A stretch of DNA of 6,117 nt from Desulfobacteraceae bacterium. Lineage in GTDB: Bacteria; Desulfobacterota; Desulfobacteria; Desulfobacterales; Desulfosalsimonadaceae. Position numbers and translations under genes: made by a program. The stretch covers positions 1 to 6,117 of the forward strand of contig JAGXHH010000051.1 of NCBI GenBank assembly GCA_024636355.1, read 5' to 3'. Shown here one piece after another: positions 1 through 4,048 of this stretch. A model generated the notes under the pieces. The model ran no database searches. It saw only the letters and a program-made list of their open reading frames with translations, and was not told where the DNA came from. Positions within the stretch are counted from its first letter, which is position 1. Each line of letters opens with the position of its first letter.

Positions 1-1232
1 CGGCTTTTTTCCACCCTCCGGTAGTGCACCGCGATGGAAAATTTCTTCCGTTCAATCTGGGCGCCCGGCATGTTGGCCACCATCGCCTGAAGCGATTTTT
101 CCGCGAGTTCCAGAGCCGGCAGAAATTCTGCGCCCTGCTGGGAGGCAATGCGCCGACCCGCGGGGCCGGCGATGTCAAAGCCGTGGCTGCCCGCATAGAA
201 TAGATTGTCAATACCCACGAGCCCTTTGACATCGCTTAAGTCCCGGCCGCTTATCACCGCCACGGTGCACTGATTGGCAAGCGCTGTCACCGCACTGCGC
301 ATTTCATCGGATAGGATCGCCAGTTCGGGCCGCTCAACAATCGGCGTCAGGGTCCCATCATAGTCAAGAGCAACAAAGGGGCGTTTGGCTGTGAGCAGTC
401 TCCGGATATCATCCATGGACCCAAGGGCCGAGGGGATGACCTCCATATCATGCTCCCATATGGGCGGTTTTCCCTCCACGGTAAGCTCGGAAAGCATGCT
501 CACCACGATATCGGCCCCGTTTTCCTTCAAAGCCTCGGCGTGGCCGATTCGATCCACGCCAACGACGCAGCCGAAATTTCCGCGCTTTCCGGCCTGAACG
601 CCGGAGATCGCATCTTCGAATACTACGGCACGGTCTGGGGTTGAGCCGACGCGCCGGGCGGCTTCCAGGAAAATGTCGGGCTCCGGTTTGCCGTTGAGGC
701 CAAGTTGGGCTGAAACGACGCCGTCGACCCGGGCATCGAATAAATCCTCAATGCCGACAGCCTTCAGCACGGCCCGGCAGTTTTTGCTGGAAGAAACCAC
801 CGCCGTCTGAAAGCCCTTTTCTTTCAACCGGCGGAGAAATTCCACAGCGGCCTCATATGCTTCCACGCCATGGGTTTCCAGATGATCGTTAAATATCTGA
901 TTTTTCCGGTTCCCGAGACCGCAGACTGTCTCTGCATCCGGTGGGTCGTCCGGGCTGCCGTAGGAAAGATCAACCCCGCGAGATTCCAGAAAGCTCTTGA
1001 CGCCGTCATAGCGCGGCTTGCCGTCGACATAGGTGTTGTAATCCGAGCCTGTGTCAAAAGGCTCCCATGACTTGCCTTCGCCCGCTGCCCGGCTTTCGAG
1101 AAACTCATCAAAAAGTCTCTTCCAGGAAGCGGCGTGCACTTTGGCCGTCTTCGTAACCACCCCGTCCAGATCGAACAGGACGGCATCGTATTTTTCCCTG
1201 GTGATATCTATGACAGGCGGTTTGCAGAGCAT
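1..1232 (-). CDS. Fused beta-phosphoglucomutase-like HAD hydrolase / trehalose-6-phosphate phosphatase (3' end outside window)
   Basis: An open frame of 410 codons runs off the left edge. Residues about 15-250 form a beta-phosphoglucomutase-type HAD domain: catalytic motif DLDGVV with Asp21/Asp23, a cap region containing GLGNRKN (105-111), motif II VVSSSK (145-150), Lys182 in GKPEPDIF and the acidic pair Glu206-Asp207 in VVFEDAISGVQAG. A second HAD domain starts near residue 284 with ALDYDGTLTPI (Asp290/Asp292) and VISGRD (326-331), the signature of OtsB trehalose-6-phosphate phosphatases, which release trehalose. It is cut off within that domain. From family knowledge, this domain order occurs in long proteins such as mycobacterial OtsB1 (Rv2006), which continue into a GH65 glycoside phosphorylase-like module; whether this one does cannot be seen. 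The ATG at 1232 has AAAGGAG seven bases upstream. It follows the DUF5676 gene by 31 bases, so it probably shares that transcript. Domain calls are firm; the substrate of the first domain is inferred. Confidence 0.93.
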   Translation of the reverse strand, partial: MLCKPPVIDITREKYDAVLFDLDGVVTKTAKVHAASWKRLFDEFLESRAAGEGKSWEPFDTGSDYNTYVDGKPRYDGVKSFLESRGVDLSYGSPDDPPDAETVCGLGNRKNQIFNDHLETHGVEAYEAAVEFLRRLKEKGFQTAVVSSSKNCRAVLKAVGIEDLFDARVDGVVSAQLGLNGKPEPDIFLEAARRVGSTPDRAVVFEDAISGVQAGKRGNFGCVVGVDRIGHAEALKENGADIVVSMLSELTVEGKPPIWEHDMEVIPSALGSMDDIRRLLTAKRPFVALDYDGTLTPIVERPELAILSDEMRSAVTALANQCTVAVISGRDLSDVKGLVGIDNLFYAGSHGFDIAGPAGRRIASQQGAEFLPALELAEKSLQAMVANMPGAQIERKKFSIAVHYRRVEKS

Positions 1233-1263
1233 ATTGTCTCTCCTTTGTACGATACCCGCCGTT

Positions 1264-1566
1264 TCATTCTGATTGCTCCTCCGGGGGGATCGTTTCCCCT
1301 GCCGCCCCGAAGTTATAAATGCTGGCGATCACCCCGCCGATGAGCCATCCGAGAACAAAGGTTTCAATGATGCCCATGACCGCCTCCCACCAGGGGATGT
1401 CCATTCGGATGATCGGTTCGACATCGAGCCCGTGGAGGAGACTGTTGAAAAAGAAAATGGTGTTTTCCCTGCCGACGGTCCACATGACGAGAATGCACCC
1501 GAAATAAAGCAGGGCGCCCGTAATGCCCCATGCCATGGAAAACCGCCAGATGCTGATCCGGTTCAT
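1264..1566 (-). CDS. DUF5676 family small membrane protein
   Basis: This 100-residue protein has two hydrophobic segments, about residues 8-32 and 63-86. Between them is a conserved-looking stretch, IFFFNSLLHGLDVEPIIRM (37-55), which I recognise as typical of the DUF5676 membrane family. The C-terminus is short, acidic and polar (PPEEQSE). No enzymatic motif is visible. Family members often sit beside copper or silver resistance genes, SHOCT proteins and DUF2933 proteins, as here, but their biochemical role is not established. The start ATG (1566-1564) overlaps the TGA of the upstream 70-residue gene in an ATGA arrangement, and AGGGAGAAG lies just upstream of it, so translation is probably coupled. 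The next gene, the HAD/trehalose-phosphatase fusion, starts 31 bases after the stop. Confidence 0.85.
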   Translation of the reverse strand: MNRISIWRFSMAWGITGALLYFGCILVMWTVGRENTIFFFNSLLHGLDVEPIIRMDIPWWEAVMGIIETFVLGWLIGGVIASIYNFGAAGETIPPEEQSE

Positions 1567-1775
1567 TTCTTCTCCCTGTCCCTGTTTTCAAGGGTTTTCT
1601 TGCGACGATTATTGCCGCCTTTCGGCATTGTCCGCATCATGATCAGATGTGCGGCGAAAACAGCCAGGAGCAGAAAGAAAAACGTTCCGTCCCCGGTCGC
1701 CCCCATCGCCGGCAAGAGGAAAATCAGCAGCAGGGGAACCACGCATGCAATAAACATTTTTAAATGGTGACTCAT
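1563..1775 (-). CDS. Small two-helix membrane protein, DUF2933-like
   Basis: This 70-residue protein begins MSHHLKMF, followed by a hydrophobic segment (about 8-26, with the PLLLIFLLPAMG pattern), a short glycine turn (GATGDG) and a second hydrophobic segment (about 31-47) ending AAHLIMMR. The tail (50-70) is very basic and should face the cytoplasm. The His-Leu start, the paired PLLL/LLP-x-G pattern and the HLxMM ending the second helix resemble DUF2933 proteins, which are common in copper/silver gene clusters; the assignment is by eye and moderate. The start ATG overlaps the stop of the upstream 43-residue ORF by ATGA, with GAGGAG six bases before it, and the gene's own TGA overlaps the next ATG. 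A non-specific small membrane protein is the alternative reading. Confidence 0.75.
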   Translation of the reverse strand: MSHHLKMFIACVVPLLLIFLLPAMGATGDGTFFFLLLAVFAAHLIMMRTMPKGGNNRRKKTLENRDREKK

Positions 1776-1903
1776 CCGGAACTCCTCACCGCCCCATCAT
1801 GCCATGCCCCATCATATCTCCCATGCTCAATGCATGCTGGATAGTCCACAAATCCGAGTGAAAGGCTCAGAAGAATAAAAATAATGGCCGGCTTGATGTT
1901 CAT
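1772..1903 (-). CDS. Small hypothetical ORF (43 aa) with signal-like N-terminus, possibly frameshifted
   Basis: An ATG at 1903 with a strong AGGAGG six bases upstream opens a 43-codon frame. Its N-terminus, MNIKPAIIFILLSLSLGF, looks like a signal peptide or single membrane anchor. The remainder (DYPACIEHGRYDGAWHDG and a few more residues) is nondescript. The stop TGA overlaps the ATG of the 70-residue gene, which supports real translation and coupling. However, one base downstream in phase, positions 1839-1789 encode QHALSMGDMMGHGMMGR followed by a stop, a Met/His-rich tail of the sort found on small copper-binding exported peptides. The native product may therefore have been the signal peptide plus that tail, with a one-base indel in between. 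I do not recognise a named family. Confidence 0.5.
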   Translation of the reverse strand: MNIKPAIIFILLSLSLGFVDYPACIEHGRYDGAWHDGAVRSSG

Positions 1904-1916
1904 GCTGAACCTCCTC

Positions 1917-1950
1917 ATTTAAGTGGCAACTGAATTTAAGTGGCAACTGA
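1917..1950. repeat. Exact tandem duplication of a 17-bp unit
   Basis: The unit ATTTAAGTGGCAACTGA occurs twice head to tail, at 1917-1933 and 1934-1950. It separates the ribosome binding site of the 43-residue ORF from the headless methylase-like remnant on the other strand, so it marks a junction between unrelated DNA. Short repeated motifs of this kind occur at the ends of some insertion sequences, the IS21 family for example, but no transposase or matching opposite end is visible in the window, so the origin is open. Confidence 0.85.
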
Positions 1951-2118
1951 CCATTAATCGATGCCGCCGTTTTTGACCTGAAAGCGGTCAATCCCAATGC
2001 CGTCGCCTGGGTGGATGACCGCACGCCACAGGAAATCATCGAAAGCATCGAAAAACAGGGCCGCATCGTTTCAGAATCGCTGGCCAGACTCATGGTGCTG
2101 CTGACGGAACCGAATTGA
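1951..2118 (+). pseudogene. Headless C-terminal remnant, resembling type I (N-6) DNA methylase HsdM
   Basis: On the plus strand a frame of 55 codons is open from just after a TGA (1948-1950) to a TGA at 2116-2118, with no plausible start near its beginning. Its product reads like a real protein end: DAAVFDLKAVNPNA, then DDRTPQEIIESIEKQGRIV and SESLARLMVLL. The pattern of a DLxxxNPN motif followed by RTPxEII and a short terminal helix is what I associate with the C-termini of type I restriction-modification methylase subunits. That match is from memory and moderate. The fragment starts exactly where the tandem 17-bp repeat ends and is the only coding-like stretch on the plus strand, consistent with a rearrangement that removed the rest of the gene. 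It should have no activity. The minus-strand open frame across the same bases is judged a shadow. Confidence 0.5.
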
Positions 2119-2210
2119 GGCGGCCATAAGGAACCATGAGAAAAATACTCCAAGCATCGATTGCCCCTCTGCGCGCCTGAAATTACATCATGAAGCCACG
2201 AGAGTCGGGA
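2119..2210. other. Intergenic DNA downstream of the methylase-like remnant
   Basis: No gene is supported here. A 14-codon plus-strand frame (2136-2180, MRKILQASIAPLRA) is preceded by AAGGA, but the spacing is only three bases. It could be the fossil beginning of the gene that once followed the methylase-like gene, or chance. Together with the remnant and the tandem repeat this makes a stretch of about 300 bases (1904-2210) without an intact gene, between the SpoIIAA-like gene and the small membrane-protein operon. No convincing terminator with a T-run for the SpoIIAA-like gene was seen. Confidence 0.5.
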
Positions 2211-2570
2211 TTATTTTTGCAACCATGCCAGGGCGGCATCTGCGTCTTCGGGGGGAAAATACTGAGCCTGGATGCCGCCGAACAGACCAAACAGGGATAC
2301 CCAGGTACTCTGAGTATTCTCTTTTCCGATCACCGCCATTTTAGCCAGTTTATCGCTGACCAGTTTGGCAAAACGCAGGTTTTCGTAGAGGCTTTCGGCA
2401 CCCATTAACCCCGGGGCAGCCTCGTAGGCCACCAGGAGGCGTACCGCCCCGTAATTCCGGAACCGATGTTCAATCAGCTTGACCAGTTCCCGGGTTTCAT
2501 CATCGGAAATTTCTTTCTGCACCCGCAACCCCACGAGCGGGCCATCCGATACCTTCATAAGTTCAAACAT
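2211..2570 (-). CDS. SpoIIAA-like (STAS/SEC14-type) domain protein
   Basis: This soluble protein of 119 residues matches the whole length of the SpoIIAA-like family. It starts MFELMKVSDGPLVGLRVQKEI, continues with a helix rich in acidic residues (SDDETRELVKLIEHRF, 22-37) and a core strand VRLLVAYE (43-50), then KMAVIGKE (77-84), and ends with LFGLFGGIQAQYFPPEDADAA and AWLQK. The MAVIG strand, the LFGLF helix and the YFxxxxxxxAxAWL ending are the family hallmarks. No signal peptide or membrane segment is present, so it is cytoplasmic. Family members are small alpha/beta proteins related to anti-sigma-antagonist and lipid-binding folds; most have no known function, and no phosphorylatable serine can be assigned here. 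AAGGAA lies seven bases before the ATG. The SHOCT gene upstream ends 105 bases earlier, so co-transcription is possible but not shown. Confidence 0.88.
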   Translation of the reverse strand: MFELMKVSDGPLVGLRVQKEISDDETRELVKLIEHRFRNYGAVRLLVAYEAAPGLMGAESLYENLRFAKLVSDKLAKMAVIGKENTQSTWVSLFGLFGGIQAQYFPPEDADAALAWLQK

Positions 2571-2675
2571 CGCAAAATTCCTTTTGAACCCGCCGCCCGT
2601 CAGTTGGACAGTGAACGCAGAGCCTTGCAGGCAAATGGCGGATTGCAGGCCGAGGATTAAAGAACCTATTTCGGT

Positions 2676-3035
2676 TCAGCCCTGGAGGTCTTTCTTTTTC
2701 GCTTCGAATTCCTCCTTGTCGATCTCACCCCTGGCGTAGCGTTCCTTCAATATATCGATGGCCTGCCCGGAACCGTTTTGCCGTCCATCCGAACGGCCGC
2801 CCTGGGCATTTTGGACCAGATACCTTACCAGATAAAACCCCCCGATAATGATCAGTACCCAGAATAGAACCATAAAGATCATACCTGCCCACCCTGTTCC
2901 CCACCCCATCATGTGCCCCATGGGGCAGCCATAGTAGCGGGTCCCTTCCTGGGCAAAGGCATTGGCCTGAAATGCCGGCATCAGCAATCCGGAAGCGAAT
3001 GGAATGAGTGTTGTAAAAATACGTTTCCCGTTCAT
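2676..3035 (-). CDS. Exported/membrane SHOCT-domain protein with Met-rich segment
   Basis: This protein has 119 residues. Residues 1-28 look like a signal peptide (basic MNGKR, hydrophobic core, ending QANAFA). Next comes a short Cys/Met/His-rich stretch, CPMGHMMGWG (37-46), a plausible soft-metal ligand cluster. A transmembrane helix follows (about 51-73, GMIFMVLFWVLIIIGGFYLV), then a Gly/Asn/Arg-rich linker, and the C-terminal SHOCT motif IDILKERYARGEIDKEEF followed by EAKKKDL (93-117). SHOCT motifs are short C-terminal helices found in many bacterial proteins and may mediate oligomerisation. Small SHOCT membrane proteins recur beside copper-resistance genes. A role in copper handling is inferred from the neighbours and the Met/His cluster, not shown. 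The start at 3035 has AAAGG about nine bases upstream. The 148-base gap before it suggests its own transcription start or repeat-interrupted read-through from copB. Confidence 0.88.
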   Translation of the reverse strand: MNGKRIFTTLIPFASGLLMPAFQANAFAQEGTRYYGCPMGHMMGWGTGWAGMIFMVLFWVLIIIGGFYLVRYLVQNAQGGRSDGRQNGSGQAIDILKERYARGEIDKEEFEAKKKDLQG

Positions 3036-3064
3036 TCTTTACTGCCTTTCATAGCTTGATTTTC

Positions 3065-3139
3065 TGTAACTATTCAGCCAACCAGCAGGGCGGACACGCA
3101 GGTCCGCCCCTACGGATGACTGATCGTATTGTAGTTACA
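3065..3139. repeat. Nested inverted repeats (outer 8-bp arms) in the copB-SHOCT gap
   Basis: TGTAACTA (3065-3072) is mirrored exactly by TAGTTACA (3132-3139), enclosing 59 bases that include the GC-rich hairpin at 3088-3109. The two nested palindromes could fold as a two-tier stem on RNA, or be the remains of a small non-coding mobile element. Eight-base arms are short, so chance pairing is possible. There is no run of T after the structure, so a classical intrinsic terminator is not supported. On the minus strand TACAAT (3133-3128) resembles a -10 box for the SHOCT gene, but no good -35 partner is present. Confidence 0.45.
3081..3113 (-). repeat. REP-like GC-rich hairpin, GTAGGGGCG family
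   Basis: Plus-strand GGGCGGAC (3088-3095) and GTCCGCCC (3102-3109) form a perfect 8-bp stem with the loop ACGCAG. Read on the minus strand, the element starts GTAGGGGCGGACC and ends near CCGCCCTGCTGG. The same GTAGGGGCG head and a related GCCTGG tail occur in the pair of palindromes at 5889-5952, so the two sites appear to belong to one dispersed intergenic repeat family. It lies between copB and the SHOCT gene and may affect mRNA stability or separate the two transcription units. Confidence 0.7.
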
Positions 3140-3183
3140 AAACAGATTTTCATGCGAACATTCCTAAACTCTCATTGCCGTTT

Positions 3184-4032
3184 TCAAAACCAGAACCGGA
3201 CACCTGCGACATAGGACGTCACGTCGGTATCTTCTCCTTCGGCTTCGGCCAGGTCTTCGGTTTCGCCGAGCAGCCGGCTCCAGGAGACGCCGATATAAGG
3301 CGCAAATTCTCGTCGGATTTCATAGCGCATCCGAATGCCTAAAGTGATATCGGTGAAGCCCTGGCCGACGCCGTACTCTTCTACTTCCTGGAAAGCCGCG
3401 CCGGTTTCGAGCCGCGGCATCAGGATCAGACGCTGGGAGAGCAGCAGCTCGTATTCGGCCTCCAGGGCGGCCGATATGTCCCCGTCTTCGCTCACGTAGG
3501 CGGTCGCATCGATTTCAAACCAGTAAGGCGCCAGCCCCTGGAAGCCGACGGCGGCAAAGGTGCGGTCCGGATCGGGCTTGAAATCGTGGCGCACACCGAT
3601 CTGGAAATCCCAATAGGAGGCGATATTGCGGCCATAGAGCAACTCGAGTTCCGCTTCTTCGAATTCCTCCCGGTCCGTCAGCCAGGTCCCTTCGCTTTCA
3701 AGATAAAGCTTATTAAAGTCCGCCCCGATCCACCCCTGCACGTCCCACAGCAGGGTATCCTCGCCGTCCTTGGACTGGTACTCGAACCGGTCGCCCCGGA
3801 AGACGGCGAAAATCCCGTTATCATGGACCACTTGAACACCGAAATTTTCCTGGGCGCCCTCCTGGGCGTCATCGGCATATTTCCGGATCTCATTGCCCGG
3901 GGGCGGCCCCGGTTTGGCCTCCTGGTAGTCGGCCGGGAATTCTTCCGCCCGGGAACCGGCATTTTCGGTTTCGGCGGAAAGGCCCGGCACGGATAACATC
4001 AGCAAACAGAGAATCATCGCCGCAATCTTCAT
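3184..4032 (-). CDS. copB: Copper resistance protein B, outer-membrane beta-barrel
   Basis: This is a 282-residue protein. The signal peptide is MKIAAMILCLLMLSVPGLSA (1-20), followed by an acidic/proline-rich linker (21-60) and a beta-barrel domain of alternating polar and aromatic strands ending in the outer-membrane signature VAGVRFWF. CopB hallmarks are clear: LLYGRNIASYWDFQIGVRHDF (131-151, as LLYGR then SYWDFQ and GVRHD), GFQGLAPYWFEIDATAYV (163-180), LEAEYELLLSQRLILMPRLE (190-209), and RMRYEIRREFAPYIGVSW (234-251). CopB family proteins sit in the outer membrane and work with a multicopper oxidase in copper tolerance; the mechanism is still debated. The gene starts 16 bases after the oxidase stop, so the pair is an operon. 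The frame is open further upstream to a TTG at 4056, but the ATG at 4032 has AAAGGAG five bases before it and begins a proper signal peptide. The linker lacks the Met/His repeats seen in Pseudomonas CopB. Confidence 0.95.
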   Translation of the reverse strand: MKIAAMILCLLMLSVPGLSAETENAGSRAEEFPADYQEAKPGPPPGNEIRKYADDAQEGAQENFGVQVVHDNGIFAVFRGDRFEYQSKDGEDTLLWDVQGWIGADFNKLYLESEGTWLTDREEFEEAELELLYGRNIASYWDFQIGVRHDFKPDPDRTFAAVGFQGLAPYWFEIDATAYVSEDGDISAALEAEYELLLSQRLILMPRLETGAAFQEVEEYGVGQGFTDITLGIRMRYEIRREFAPYIGVSWSRLLGETEDLAEAEGEDTDVTSYVAGVRFWF

Positions 4033-4037
4033 CATAT

Positions 4038-4044
4038 CTCCTTT
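4038..4044 (-). promoter_or_regulatory. Ribosome binding site that decides the copB start
   Basis: AAAGGAG reads on the minus strand at 4044-4038. It is five bases from the ATG at 4032 and only two bases from the adjacent ATG at 4035. This favours the 4032 start over both 4035 and the upstream TTG at 4056, which would place the start inside the end of the multicopper oxidase gene and add residues ahead of an otherwise normal signal peptide. Confidence 0.75.
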
Positions 4045-4048
4045 CTGC

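Noticed and set aside
1273..1770. A 165-codon plus-strand open frame across the DUF5676 and DUF2933-like genes
   Set aside because: The minus-strand genes have good ribosome binding sites, membrane helices and ATGA overlaps; the plus-strand product looks random.
1917..1950. Promoter made by the tandem repeat (TTGCCA, 18 bases, TTAAAT on the minus strand)
   Set aside because: The hexamers are fair, but transcription would start at or inside the AGGAGG of the 43-residue ORF and remove its ribosome binding site.
1974..1992. Inverted repeat TTGACC/GGTCAA as a possible operator
   Set aside because: It lies within the protein-like remnant, the arms are only 6 bp, and no promoter elements surround it; chance is likely.
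1827..2153. A 108-codon minus-strand open frame across the methylase-like remnant and the tandem repeat
   Set aside because: It spans a junction between unrelated sequences, overlaps the 43-residue ORF in another frame and has no family-like features; the plus-strand reading of 1951-2118 looks more protein-like.
2662..2677. Small hairpin (GAACC/GGTTC) at the end of the SHOCT gene as a terminator
   Set aside because: The stem is only 5 bp, overlaps the stop codon, and is followed by just three T residues on the minus strand.
3586..3996. Plus-strand 136-codon open frame opposite copB
   Set aside because: Antisense to a well-conserved CopB, with no motifs of its own.
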